From contig NC_064034.1 in assembly GCF_932526225.1 (NCBI RefSeq), forward strand, positions 2,096,001 through 2,156,000: 60,000 bases of DNA, written 5' to 3'. The stretch is from Nematostella vectensis (lineage: Eukaryota > Cnidaria > Anthozoa > Actiniaria > Edwardsiidae). Shown one piece after another: positions 1 through 12,970 of the stretch. Each line of letters starts with the position of its first letter. Position 1 is the stretch's first letter. Below the pieces are notes generated by a model. That model was not told the DNA's origin. It searched no databases and saw only the letters and a program-made list of their open reading frames with translations. Both the position numbers and the translations under genes were made by a program.

Positions 1-3000
1 CTTATTTGAAAAAGTCCGGCAAGCAAAAGAGGTAGCTGATATTGCAATAAAGGTAATATAAATAATAATACAAAGTAATTATCTTTCACTTTCTAATTTG
101 CAGCAGCTAAAAGTGTAGACTGATAGTAATCCCAATTAAAAATATGCATAATGAAAATATGCATATTGAAAATATGCATAATCAAATCTCCATGACTGGG
201 ACATCTTTCTTAGCAGGGAGTGCTGAAATGCCATTAGCCCATAATACTTAACAAGTGGGATTGAAAGGCTACACCTTCAGTATTCTATATGTCTAATAGT
301 CATGAATCCAGGGGGGAGGGGTCATTGCCCTCTCTCCCATTGAACTGAAATTGTAGAACAAATGTATGGTAGCTATAAATCCATGTTTAACTCTCATCAT
401 ATGTCTTATATACTGGTGCTCCCCCTTCGGGGTGGTGCCTCCCACTTCTGGCTGGTGCCTCCAAGAAATCCTGGATTTACCCCTGTCCAATTCTCTGGTA
501 GCTAAGCTACCAAGGCTCCTGGGGCTAGGCCAGGGGAATTAATAGAAATAAATGGATAAATTTATGTCAACTCCTTGATTCCACTATCTGAGCTTGTCTG
601 CTTTTAGTAAGTGTCTTTTTTTTTAGAACAAGAAAGTCTTCATCTGTCATGGGACCTACCCCATTGTGCGTGCTACCCTGAGGAGGCGTGGCTGGGTCGA
701 AAAGCACTTTAAAGGAAGCTTGATATCTAAAAAAGCCAAAAGGAAGCAAACAAATAAGGACTATGATAGCGATGATGATTCTTGTGATAGTGGTGATGAT
801 AGTGGTGCAGATACACCATCATCAAATGTCACCCCTAGGGGCAAGAACAAAGATGCAAAGAAAAAACTAGCACCAAAATGTGAAGCTAAAAGGGATGATG
901 GCAGCGATGACAGTGAAAGTGATGATGACAATGATGATGACGATGAGGATTGGAATGCAGGGAAAGAGGATGATCCAAACTGCGAGTTCAATCTCATGGT
1001 AAGAGAGCATTAGAAGAGAATATTGGCGCTGCCCTTTATGTGTGTACTAAGTGTTTCTTATTCCCAGTCACGAATGGTCCGTAATGCTGTTCCATCCTTA
1101 ATTTGGACTGTCAAGAGGGATGACGTCGACTTCAAGTTTTTGAGAAAGGTAATACTTCATGCTCTTTCATTGTGTTGTAAGTTTACATATTTGTGTTCAG
1201 TCTAATTAACCCAGTTTCTACCACTTATATTTTATTTTTTGTAGGATCAAATAGTGAATCATTACTCCAAGGCGCACTCCTTCACGACTAAGGTACAGAG
1301 ACGTTCTCAGCCAAAATCTTACACGTTCCCGAAGGGATATAAAATGTATAAAAAACTAGTGGAAAAGCGACAAACAACATTGACCGAGCACTCATTACAC
1401 ACTTTGCTAAGATAACTTGGGCTGACCTGGGAGGATGTAGAGGAAGGATTGTAGGGGCTGCAGCTCTCTTATGGAGGAAATATCATTTATAAAGGAAAAA
1501 AACTTTACAAAGACACACATATACGTCTTTTAGGCCCCACAAAACTGGCTCTGTGCCGTAACTCCCATCCAAAAAAAAACCTGTTCCAACCATGAATTAT
1601 TGTAAAAAATCTAAAGCTTTGAAATTAAAACCTTACTTTATGGAGTGGAAAACGTTTTTGATACGTTTGGGTGTGTTTCCATTTGACTTTCAACATTTTT
1701 TGCATCAAATACGGCATGCAATGAAATCCTCTTTTTTGTTATCTCCCTCTTTCCTGGTTTGTCTTGACTGCTTTCACGTGACGGTTACTGGCCTCTCAAT
1801 GAACAAGTTATGTCTTCTCCGAGTAGGTTGGTCTATGTATGAATCTTCGTAATCTTCTCTGGTACGAGAACACCGACGCTATGAGCTTCTTCCCGAGATG
1901 TCACCGACTTGGCGCAGAGGAAGACATTCTAGATTTTGTCGGTAAGATCTACTAATTTGATGTTTTCTGAATTAGCACCAAACTATACTAATATACACAT
2001 ATTTTTCTGTATTTTTTCCCTTTTTTTCCCCAATCGAAAATATTTTTGTGATATCTATGGTTGCGCATATTAAATGGTTAAACCTCATGCGCCGCTCTCA
2101 GGAGTTATAGGGACTTTATAGAGTTACCAAGCCTCTAACAAATTCGAGTTCTTTATCAGATGATTTCCGGCTGACGTCAGCTGTTGCGCTTGTGCGTTGG
2201 GTTGTGCAAAGACATGAGAATGGACGCTCTTCGCACCAGTCTTCCTCAGAGACGGACACCCAGGGTACCCATGACATGGCTGCTCAGAGCGACTCAGACC
2301 ACAGTCCCAGGAACGTGCTGTCAGTCAGGGCCCTTACGCTTGCACTTGAAGCATGCCGGGAATTTCTGCATTGCAAGGAACATCTTGATATTGATGACAC
2401 CACGAGCACGGTAAGTTGGTCAGCGGTAACTTCTGTGTATTCATTTCTATCAGTGACATTGTTGTTGTTGTGATTATAACCTTATTGTCAAAATGCCCCA
2501 GACTTGAGTTGGTAGTTGATTTCCAGATAATGGGGGTCCTTAAAAAGTGCTTGAAATATTGAAAAACGTAGACCTGCACAATTCTCATTTTTGCCCTCAA
2601 ATTCGACAGAAAAACGACCCATTAACTATAGTAAGAAGATCGTAGTTAACTTTTATCTCGTTTTATCGTAGAGTTCCTCCATCACGGAAGTCATGTGGGA
2701 CGAGATCGTCAACTCATCATATCAGCTCCGGTATGTATACCCTGGGTGCCAGAGGTGTGTCCCTTTACAGGCCTAAAAAAATAAGCCGAATATTAAGTCG
2801 GCTTCTCGTGCGCTCCACCGACCACCGTCCCGACGGCATTCGTCGTGCTTTCGGGTTTTCGTTGACGGTGCGAGGACCTCTACGGCGTAAAACACAAGCT
2901 TGAGAATGGATATTGGAGACTTTAAGAATACGAAGGGTCTTTACTGATTTTTTTTGTGTTCTTGAGATAGGAGAGTGTATACTGAGTGTATACTAAGTCA

Positions 3001-6000
3001 GATAAGCATACTTAGAGTCTACAATTATTCAGGATGGTAAAGGTTTTTTTTTTTGGTGAGACGAGATTTGGTTATTTTTTAACCCTACGAAAAACGTGAA
3101 ATCGTCCATTTTGACGTCCGTGAAACGCGATTTAACGATTTAAAAGGCCGTTTTTCGGTCCGTGAAACGTGAAAAGCCATTTTGCCCGGTCCTTTAAACG
3201 TGATCCATACCGCCCTTTACCAGCCTGATTATTTTTTTGTTTTCAATACTTAGGAGTGGCGCAGTGATCGCTAATGCCTCTCCTTTTGCGCGAGAATGCC
3301 AAAGTACTCTGAACCAGGTACGTAAAAACCACCTTGAGATCTTGAACCAGAATATTCAGCACCATCTAAACTCTGGTATTCGGTTCTGCCAAGTTTCCGT
3401 CTTGGCTAAGACTTCTTCAGGGCAGACCGAAGAAGAGCCTCCGAATGGTTCCCCGAAATTTCGATGTGCTCGCATGCTCGCGCAATTTTTTCTGCCTAAA
3501 AATGCTCGGTCTCGCATAAAAACGGGGTGCTCGCAAGTTCTCGCAAGTGCTCGCAAAAGACCATTCTGGGGCCCTTGAAAAAGATGGAACATTATACAAT
3601 CTGGCAATGACGTGCTCGTTCTCGCATTGCTAAAATGGAATTTACAATTCGAGAACGTGAGTATCCTCGTCGGATTGTATTTTTTGCGTTTGATTTATTT
3701 TATTTTTTGTAATGTTCCACTTCTTAAGTCTGTCATAAAGAATTTTTTAGACAAACATATTAGTCAGAATCAAATAATAGTTTTTGGTGGATATGTACCA
3801 GGTACGTATACATGATTACATAGACCATAAACCAAAATGAATTTCTTGGTGACGACCCAGTTATTGTACCTTACCACGCCCGTTCTTTTTTAACGTAGTT
3901 AAGAGAGCATCTGCCTCAGTTTGACATCGACGGAGTAAGAAACGTCTGGATTGTGAAGCCTGGGGCCAAGTCACGAGGTCGAGGTAAAAAGCCTTACTTC
4001 GCGATAAACCTTAATGTTTATCTAGATAGTTCGCTTCATGCTATTTCTGTACCTGCACCTATTATAAAGGGCAGCAATGTGCAGCGAATGCATAAATACA
4101 ATCAAGATCTCATTTTGTTGTAAAGAGTTTCTGCGTCACGCGTCATTTTTGCATCAGCGCAAAATACTTTGGGGAAAACGCATCTATTTTTTTCGGCTAA
4201 TTTAATGAAGCAATTTTTGTATTTTGTACTTTTCGAACATTTTATCGCATGCTTTGTCTATACAATGAATGTTGAACGGAAACAATTTCAATATATAATA
4301 ATGTGTGTTCAGGTATCGTGTGCATGGATAAACTAGAGGATATAATGAAGCTGACAGGCAACATTGTTGGTCAAAAGGAAGGAAGATGGGTGGTACAGAA
4401 ATACATAGGTATGATGCTATGAGGCCATTGTGTTCACAAACCAATACTGTGCTTGCACTATGATGAGTGGCCACATGTTCCCTTGCGACGACTCATACTA
4501 AGCAAGCACTGGCAGTAAGCAATTGCCAGGTTACACAAAGTTTTGTTGGTTGCTTCTTACTGAGAATCCAGAGTAACTCGCCATGTGTCCGCCCGGAACC
4601 GATCCCATTTCAGCAGAGGTGATAGGGCCACACACTGACGCGTTTTTTTTTCCAGAACGCCCCTTGTTGATCTACGGCGTCAAGTTCGACATTCGTCAAT
4701 GGTTCCTGGTCACTGACTGGAATCCACTCACTCTCTGGTTTTATGAGGTTAGTTACTGCAATACCCATTGACCATTGTGAAGTTACCTAATCGCGCATAA
4801 AAGCAGGCCGAAAATATCAAGAGTTCAGCTTTGAATTTCTCTGTTTATATTCTTTGGCATAAAATTCATAATGAATAAATAATTATTAAATAAAAAGTAT
4901 AGATAGATAGTTTCTTTTCTTTCTTTAATTCAAACCTATGTTCCATAATGAGCCACCAAGAATTGTCAAGAAATACAAGAGCATCAATGACGTTTAACAT
5001 CTTGGCACTCATGACGCCGTCCAAAAGAGTTCCTTCACTTATATAGGCCCCAGGTGGATTACTAAAGATATTTCCTTTAATTCTAGGATTGCTATCTACG
5101 CTTTTGCAGTCAGAACTTCTCTCTTGAAGACTTCCACGTGTAAGTATACTAAAAAATACTCATCTTCGAGCCACTTTTAATGTGGTTCCCTGGTAATGGT
5201 CTTCTCTCTCTGCAGGAGCATCCATCTTGCTAATAACTCCATTCAAAAGAACTACGATAATAACAGCACTCGCGACAAGAGGCTACCTGATGAGAACATG
5301 TGGAGCTCAGACGAGTTCAAGGCCTACCTCAAGTAAGCATTGGGAAGCGCAAATGATACCTTCACCATTTTATACACCATTTACAGACAACATTTCCTCT
5401 TTCACTTCTACCGACCATTTCAAAAGCCATCTCAACCCAACATTCCATGTGCCGTGTCCAGACTAACTTTACCGCTTCTACTCATCTTCCTTTTTCCTTT
5501 CCCAGACAACATTTTATTCTTTTTTTCTATCTAATATCTTTTACACCATTTGCAGTTTTTTTTTTGTACCCTACATTCCACGTACCATTTCCAGACAAAA
5601 TTCCTTGACCGTTTCATGCCATTACAGGAAGCGTGACCTCGGGCACATGTGGGATTCCGTCATCTACCCAGGGATGAAGCAGGGAGTCATGAATGTGCTA
5701 CAGTCGTGCCAAGAAGTAGTGGAGTGCCGCAAGGTATCGTTCTAGGTCAACTCGTTTATCGATTTATTGATTGACAATACTGAAAAAATGGCTCCGTGCG
5801 CATCAAAATTTCCAAACTTGGAGCCATGTTTGGTGTGAATAATGTTCGAGTAAGGATCGGCATATCAAACTTGATATATTTTTCTGACAGAACTCCTTTG
5901 AGCTATACGGAGCAGACTTTATCATTGGAGTCGACTACAAACCTTGGCTGGTAAGATCAGTATTGAAGAAATGCAAGTATGCAAGTATTTAATATATGCA

Positions 6001-8148
6001 AGTTTATCTAGATAAAGAGGGTGACTGATTTTCACGGCTTATTCCTCTGTGAAAACACTAACAGTTTCGCTGACGTGCATTGGCTCTTTTTTTTTTCGAC
6101 GAATGCATAATGCTCGAAATCTCCGACTAAGGCCTTCGTCGAAGAAAAAGGGCTTACCCTGGAAACGTCAGCCAGACTACACAGAGGCGTGAAACATACA
6201 ATTTCAGCCTTGTGTAGATTTATTCCCCCAATTCCACCCGCTTGTTGGTAGTCTTTCTAGACATACCATTCATCGGGCTTACTTGCCTCTGCATCACTTT
6301 ATATCCAGCCACCAATCACCTGATCAACGATTGATTATCGTCCATAGATTGAGATAAACTGCAGCCCAACCATGGGCGCCAGTACAGCGGTCACCCGCAA
6401 ATTGTGTGCCCAAGTGTTGGAGGATACAATGAAAGGTGTGTTTTAGTTACGTGGTTCACAAAACCAACGCAGTTATCTATCTTTCTATAGCTCCAGCCGC
6501 TCAGTGTCAGGGGTTCGATCCCCCATGTCAGTGAAACAAGGTCATCCTACTCTAGGTCATCCTCTTACTCACACCCAAGGAAGTGAAATACTTGCCAGAT
6601 ACCATCCCCATTAACATTGCTTAAAACCCGACTTACACTCAATGTCTTTGTCAGTCACATGGTCTCAGGTTTTGATGCCATTCGCACTATTCACATGGTC
6701 TATGCTATAACTTTAACTTTAACCTTTTGCTGTTTTTGTCTAGTTATTCTTGATCGGAAAGAAGACAAGAACTGTGGCACTGGAAGATTTGAGCTCGCCT
6801 ATAAACAGGTTGGTGGAGCTTTGTGGAAATCAGGATACTGTCCAGAAAATGTTTTATTGGATTTTCTAGCACAGAAATTCACGGCCCTCACGGCAGATTG
6901 AAACAATGCACATATGTGCGCTAATAACGCTAGAAGCATGCTATTTGAGTACGCGTCCTTGTAAGTAGTATACAAACTAGCGGTTTTAGACCGGGCGGAT
7001 CCGCCGTGCAGTCTCCTGGTTGACGATATTGTCGATACAAGAAGTGACGTCACAGGCAAAAACAATGAACTGTCTGGGTGGTGGTGAAGAAACATTAGTG
7101 GTAGTGAAATAACACTACCTGTAGGTGGTTTCACGGGTGCCCTAAATAATAGGTTGCTATATTTAAGAAGAATATTTAAGTTTATAAAGAAGAATATTTT
7201 TAAAAGTTTATAAAGGGTGCAAATAAAGACAATAGTTTGCTCTTTGATATATTCATTTAAAAATAGATAGCGCTATTATACAGGTTATAAGATGATATAT
7301 AGAGTATACACATATACAAGTGGGAACTTAATTTTTTTTAGTTCTGGCCTCCCACACAAGGGGAAGTCTCTTGTAAACCTTCTTGGCATGGCGATATGAA
7401 GAAAATGACTAAAAGAGCTTTAGCAAGCGTCTTATAAGGCCTCACATAACCGCTAGTATGTATACTACTCTTGTCTATCAGCCCTTTACATGTGTGTTCA
7501 TGTATGCTAAACACAAAATATTAGTTTTTTTTTTTTTAATGTGTGGTTTAATAGCAATTGCAAAACTCCATACCGTTCTTGATTAATCAGCTCGCTCCTC
7601 TTTTCAATAATCAACTTAAAATGTTCTCCGCTCTTCGTCTCCAGGCTCACGTGAGTGCGCCCCCATACATAGGGATAAACATGTCCGTGGAAGGGACGGG
7701 GATATTTCAAAAGACCGCACCCATCAGGCGCTCAAGCTCAGCAAAACTCACGACCCTTGCGAGGCCGCAAGAGAACAAGAAAGGCTTCCCGTCTCCCCAG
7801 CAGCAAGAGTCTACAGACATGACATCTAATAACACCAAAGCAACAAGCAACCGAACAACCTTTGTTAAAAAGTACGAGGGCGCCTGGGCAATGGGGTGTA
7901 TAAGCACCTCTCAAAAGCCCGCCCCATTACCCAGCCATACGCCACGGCCAAGAGAGGACGATAAACCTGCTAGGAAACTGGTCAAGAGTAAAGCAGAGTT
8001 TCAGGTCACGAATGGACAGACTCCGCGTGTGTCACGCACTATGACGATACCAAAAGCGGTGTTGCGTTACTCTAGTGAAGCGGGAATGAAGGAGCGGACC
8101 CAGTTGCCCATATCTATTGGTCCAGACTCTCGTGGTAACGCATTCTGA
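1..8148 (+). CDS. TTLL3: Tubulin glycine ligase, TTLL3/TTLL8 type (5' end outside window)
   Basis: The product is a tubulin-tyrosine-ligase-like enzyme that attaches glycine to tubulin side chains, typically in cilia and flagella (family knowledge). Exons by GT-AG and phase: 1-52, 627-998, 1068-1148, 1245-1292, 1827-1941, 2160-2410, 2672-2730, 3254-3317, 3899-3983, 4313-4408, 4656-4747, 5087-5139, 5216-5332, 5628-5733, 5891-5950, 6348-6435, 6744-6808, 7645-8148; about 768 codons are present. Exons 1-2 encode the typical TTLL3 N-terminal block ([15 protein letters not shown]), followed by a lysine-rich and then a very acidic Asp/Ser stretch. The ATP-grasp core shows [45 protein letters not shown] and the metal-binding IEINCSP. 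The final exon reads [14 protein letters not shown] and then a long basic, low-complexity tail, ending with TGA at 8146-8148. The start codon lies upstream of base 1. TTLL8 is the main alternative name; the glycylase subgroup is more certain than the paralogue. Confidence 0.9.
3300..3670. repeat. Dispersed GCTCGC-rich element, copy 1 (TTLL3 intron)
   Basis: This intronic stretch contains many GCTCGC/CTCGCA words and a block around 3455-3475 (CCCCGAAATTTCGATGTGCT). The same block occurs in reverse complement near 21235-21260 in a copine intron. A second shared segment is the AAAATGCTCGGTCTCGCATA block near 3500. The two copies lie in opposite orientation in two genes, so this is an interspersed repeat. 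No coding potential was recognised and the ends are not defined. Confidence 0.55.
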
Positions 8149-8601
8149 TCGTCTGGCTTCACGCGTTACGCTACCAGGTCACATAATGAAGACGAGAATC
8201 AAGGATCTCTCCGAGAAAAGATTGCTTTAGCGTAGTGGTGTTTAGGGATGTCATAGGCAGATGTATTTAGCTCCACTTAAATTGGCAAATGAAGAAGACA
8301 GCGAGGGGGATGGTCAGATACAGAAATATCTATATCGGCTAGACTCAGGAAAGGACTCAAGTGTACGCATATAGTTATTTGGCGTCACACCTTACATATG
8401 GCCTGATAGCAAACAGCTTGTCTCTAGTTGTGATTGTGTGCACACTTTCTATGGTATAACTTTGTATTATACACATATTTTATAAGTTTACGTCTCTCAA
8501 AGCACTACCAAAACTGTATAAGTCCAACTTCGTCAAATGAAAATTCTTCAATTATAAAATGACAAAATAAGCTGTTTTGTGGTCAGTATTTAATGGTATT
8601 T

Positions 8602-8770
8602 TATATATTATATGTTATAGAATTTTATTCTATTTTGTTGCATGTTAGAGAATTATATTCTAGTTTTATAGTGTTATAGTGTAAATGGTTGTCTATATAT
8701 TATATGTTATAGAATTTTATTCTATATTGTTGCGTGTTATAGAATTATATTCTAGTTTTATAGTGTTATT
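8602..8770. repeat. 92-bp tandem duplication, AT-rich
   Basis: Two adjacent copies with a period of 92 bp (starting at 8602 and 8694) share the segment TATATATTATATGTTATAG. Each copy also contains the short palindrome-like words TTATAGAATT and ATTCTAG. The duplication sits downstream of the TTLL3 stop. The rest of 8149-8947 shows no gene. An AATAAA near 8923 is far from the stop and may or may not be used. Confidence 0.6.
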
Positions 8771-9407
8771 CCAAAAAAGGGATCTGAATATTTAATGGTA
8801 TTTAAGAATACATATAAACAATAATACATATAGTGTGTGAACCACCATAGAAAGTACCATAGATGTAAAAACGCACGAATTAATATAGTAAATCCCACCA
8901 CAATGTGGTTTAATAAAATACATTTTGTACTTTCCAAGTTTACTGTTCGCAGCGGCTATATGCCCGACAGTCGGTAAAGCTCCTCAATGGACTAAAATGC
9001 CCGACAGTTTTCAATTTATTCAAATAACCCAATAAATTGTCGTGAGGACAAAGTATTCTATATTTGTTGAGAAAGGGGCAAGCAAATTTGAATTGAGATT
9101 GTCGGTTTCGAATGTTTTCCTGGGTACCCGAGTATACGTACAGCGTGATTTATGATTTTTGGACGCTGCTATATTTAGGTTTGATACCCCCACCAAAAAA
9201 TATATATATATATGAGCTCTAGAATCTTAAATGCTCCTAAGAAATTCGATGAGAGGAGCTTACGAGAGGTATTTTCTAAAACCTAAGAACACACATCTTC
9301 GGATACCCAGGGGTATTTCCCTCTAACGTTTCACTCGCGAGAAAAATAACCCCTTGGGAACAGTAAGGAACAAACTTGGCCAAAAAATTTAGGCCTATGG
9401 TGAGCTG

Positions 9408-9441
9408 TGATTGGTCGACCTCTCGAGGTCGACCAATCACA
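9408..9441. repeat. 34-bp palindrome, 16-bp perfect arms
   Basis: GTGATTGGTCGACCTC is followed by TC and then by its exact reverse complement. It lies just inside the helicase-bearing insertion and could extrude as a cruciform. Confidence 0.85.
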
Positions 9442-9593
9442 GGCGCGCTTCGCCTAACAATGCACCAAAAATTTACATAATTGCTCTGTGTTGGCTTGAG
9501 ATCAAATATGGTTTCTGAACAACTTCTTATATATTCATAGGGCTAATTCTCGACATCATTTCAGCGGTAAAATACACGTTTAGAGCGTCTTCA

Positions 9594-9947
9594 TTGAAGC
9601 CAGAACAGCTTTTGGTCCTAAAGGGGTTTTACAATAACAGGATGTTTTTGCTCAACTACCTACAGGGTTTGGAAAGACAAGAGTTTGATTTTTCAAGCCA
9701 TGCCGGAAATGTGCGAGGGAACCCGATAGTTCTTGTAACTTGTCTTCTCCAGTCGATAATCCGTGACCAGTTGGCCTATCTGAACTCAATCGGGATACGT
9801 ACCGCCGATATTTCCAACCCAAAGGACACTGACATTCTAGTCAAGGGAAAAGCGGGGATCGTGCTCGGTAGTCCCGATTCATTCGGCAGTGAAGCGGTGA
9901 ATATATATTACTTGGCACCAAAGTTTAAGCTTACAGAGAGGATGTAG
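9594..9947 (+). pseudogene. Decayed RecQ-like DNA helicase fragment
   Basis: The 117-codon frame reads LKPEQLLVLKGF, then GNPIVLVTCLLQSIIRDQLA, then YLNSIG and GIVLGSPDSF. The order and spacing match the start of a superfamily-2 RecQ helicase core (LKPEQ entry; SPLxSLMxDQ-like motif Ia; GSPE-like block). The Walker A segment (GFGKS in the family) is replaced by an unrelated stretch around residues 15-30, and the later motifs are absent. It therefore cannot be an active helicase. It sits within a TIR-bounded insertion, so it was probably carried by a transposon. Similarity was judged by eye only. Confidence 0.55.
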
Positions 9948-12748
9948 TAGATCCTTGGCTTGAAAAATGTGCAAATAAAGTCCTTAAAGTCAGTAATCGA
10001 GGAGAGTTGTTCTCCAAGCAAATGCGATCCGAATAGTTTGTGCCTTTTTTTATTATCTGAGACTGTTTCCCCGCAAACGCGGAAATAATTCCCGATTACC
10101 TTACATTTCCGAGTAGAAAAGGCTAACCCATTTTTCTTTCGTAAATTACAAAAGACCGAGCTGGCGAAACGGCAAAATATATCTAAACGCGTAAGATTTC
10201 CCACAGTGATTTGTCCCCAAAAAAGCTTTAGACATGTTTAATCCTCAAGGGACCCAGGCGCCGTGACGGCTTTTTTGCCAAGTTCGTTATGTACAGGACC
10301 CGAAACGATCCCAGGACCCGAAACGATCCCCAAAAGTTCCCAAACTGATCCCGGGACCCGAAACGACCCCCAAGAGTCCCCTTAATGAACCCCAAGGAAT
10401 TGCAGTACAGTAATGTACGGTGTTCCGACGCTTCGAAAGGTATTCCGCAGTAGGAACAGATTTCCGTAATTTTTTTACGGAAGGCGGGCCATAATGGACA
10501 ACTAAAGGAATGTGTAAGGATTGTCTTTCAGTTTTAAAAACATATGAAACATTTAGCTTTGTTTGTGTTATTAAAAGGAAATTTACATTAACTAAAACTA
10601 TAGTATTAAGATTTTAATATACGACTTCGGAGGAAATACAGTGGTTGAGTCAGAAATTGGGGTCAACTAACAATTCCTGTGATAGTAATTTGAAGAACCC
10701 GAAGTGGATAAATCATTTTTACATAACAAGCCATAAAAGAAACTCTTTACAAGATAGGACATGCTGCTTTTCATAGGAAGCGAAATGTTTTAAAGTTATT
10801 TTTTTGCATGTTTGTTTTCGGCGAATGAAAGACCTATCATATCATGAGATCATGCCGGGGTGTACGCACGATTACATGAGGAAATTCAAAACTCACATAA
10901 TATTGCTTTCAACAAAAGCCACATCCTCTTAATATTTTGCATCGGTAGTAGAAGGGTTGTTCGAGTGTATTACTCAGTGTGCTTTTTTCATTCTATCTTC
11001 TCGGCCAAACCGGCTGCCTAAAATGTGTCGGTAAATATTCGCTCGTGTGAACAAGGATTTCGTGATGAAATACATATTTGGTTGTCAAATGAATATTTAT
11101 TTTTAGGGGTGATGTTTACCAGAAACGAGATTTATAGTGTCAGAGTCATGTGTCGGAACCGCAAAATGTTTAAAGGGGGATGGAAGGTCAAAAGTTTGGT
11201 TGATCTGAGGAAAGCTGTACTATGTTTATGCTGTATTCCTTTCAGTAGCAATTTAAGTTTGTGTATTTGTTTTGGACTCTGTTTATGGGTTTAACGCCGG
11301 GCATTGTAATAAATAGAAGTATTGTGTTAGAATTTAAGTCACGTTGTTTAGAAATCGAGTCGCTGTTAACCCTTTATTATGCTTCAAGAATTGCAAGTAT
11401 TTCTTCTGCTTTCCCCTTGTCCATTACCGCAATTCCTTGGGGTTGATTTCGGGGACTCCTCGGTATCGTTTCGGGTCCGAGGATCAGTTGGGATACTTTT
11501 GGGGATAATTTAGGGTCCTGGGATCATTTCGGGTCCTGTACAGTTCCTTACTGTTCCCCAGGGGTTATTTTTCTCGCGATTGAAACGTTAGAGGAAAATC
11601 CCTTGGTTTCTGAAGGATGAAGAACACAAAGCATTTTAGATTGCGTGCATTTCATTGTAGTTTACTTTTGTTGTTCTAGGCACAAAAAATGTCATATGCA
11701 CGTGCGTGACTTGACAAAGAAGAACAAAGGCTAAAGGCAGCAATGTAGACCTAAGTCGTAGTGGACTGCACATGATGACGACATCACTACATTACCATAG
11801 CAACACACCTATTCCCAAAAGACGCAAGCGTAAAAAAGACCCCGATATTTTTCAGTGTAGATCTCAGCGAGCTGTGCGTGGCGTAACCGACTAAGAGGCC
11901 TGGGATCCTGGTTATTGCCTCCCCATTAATGCGCGGGTACCTCAGGTTCCTTTGTGTTGTACAGTTCGCTAGATAGCGGTGCTGAGGCCGAAATCTCCAG
12001 CTTAGCCGTAAAGCTTTAGCTGCCATACGGTGTTTCAGCGCATGTCTGGAAGTATGGTCTATTTTTCTCAATTTTCTTACAAGACCTGGACGAGGTTCGA
12101 TTCTCGGCCAATTCCTCAACTTTTTTTAAAAAAATTGCTATTAGTACTTTTGACATTATCATTTTTTCATGTCGCGTTTACGCAGCATCAAAAATATTTC
12201 AGCGCATAGCCAGGATTGCCCACGGGACTGTGCCATGTAGTCTAGCGTCTACATGGTAACACATGCCACAGGGTAACCATAAGAAACATGTTATTGCTTG
12301 CGGTCTTGAATTGATGCAGCACAGGGTACCAAGGTGTCAGGGTCTTGGTTAGGGCTAGCAGGCCCATTGCCAGGAATTTAAAAGATTTTATTTTTAGGGT
12401 TAATTATTATCCATCCATAATTATCATCAATTATCATCTTTTCAAGTATGCCCGACAGCCGCTACATTACCTTTAAAAATTTGCTGAAAACCTTTCCCTA
12501 CAGTGTTATTGTAGCAAATAGTATTCATAAGTGTTACTTTGATAACGGTTTTTTAGTATATACAAGCAAGGAAAATCATTTAAATCCAACAACAAAGCTC
12601 AATTCAGATTCGCTTGCCTTTTTTCAACAAATATAGAATACTTACTAGGTCGAAACTAGGTCAACAATTTACAAAAACGTAGGAAGAAACCACCGGACAG
12701 CCTCTATCTGCTGGTGTGCGTCGGACCTTGTGGTCTGCGTCGACAGTT

Positions 12749-12970
12749 GATTAATTAATAAAATCTTTAAAAGAAAAAGTCGACAACAACGCAGATTTAT
12801 GTTTTTTAGAACGATATTTCGGCAGGCCAATACCTGCCTTCTTCAGGTTATATAAAAAAAAAAAAAAAAAAAAACTGAAGAAGGCAGGTATTGGCCTGCC
12901 GAAATATCGTTCTAAAAAACATAAATCTGCGTTGTTGTCGACTTTTTCTTTTAAAGGTTTTATCAACAAT
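12749..12970. repeat. Fold-back: inverted repeat with ~100-bp arms around an A tract
   Basis: The arm 12749-12848 and the arm from about 12872 to 12970 are nearly perfect reverse complements, sharing GAAGAAGGCAGGTATTGGCC and AAAGTCGACAACAACGCAG. They are separated by a run of about 20 A. It lies inside the right arm of the large TIR element. It would form a long hairpin if transcribed. Confidence 0.9.

Larger units (their letters stand above)
9372..10286. mobile_element. Insertion carrying a RecQ-like helicase fragment
   Basis: This segment splits the left arm of the inner TIR element. Its own edges look like short inverted repeats: AACTTGGCCAAAAAA at the left and TTTTTTGCCAAGTT at the right. 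It holds the helicase remnant at 9594-9947. No clean target-site duplication was found. The ends are inferred by comparison with the uninterrupted right arm at 11532-11545. Confidence 0.5.
9296..11618. mobile_element. Inner TIR element nested in the 8948-13057 element
   Basis: The right arm 11410-11618 is contiguous. Its reverse complement is found on the left in two pieces, 9296-9370 (CTCTAACGTTTCACTCGCGA, AAAAATAACCCC, CAGTAAGGAAC) and 10290-10420 (GTACAGGACCCGAAACGATC, AACCCCAAGGAATTGC). The left arm was therefore split by a later insertion of about 0.9 kb. The space between the arms (10430-11400) has no recognisable coding region. Confidence 0.7.

Noticed and set aside
6480-6535. tRNA gene or SINE (GGGGTTCGATCCCCC, a good B-box/T-arm)
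   Set aside because: No acceptor stem, D-arm or anticodon arm could be fitted upstream. At most it is a tRNA-derived SINE scrap.
7555-7644. Upstream start of the last TTLL3 exon at 7555
   Set aside because: It is in frame with a possible acceptor, but the acceptor at 7644/7645 joins YKQ to [11 protein letters not shown], which matches the family without an insertion.
11840-12115. Second B-box-like word (GAGGTTCGATTCTCGG near 12091) with a 110-codon minus frame
   Set aside because: No A box at the right spacing and no protein domain; it may be an old SINE fragment but cannot be supported.
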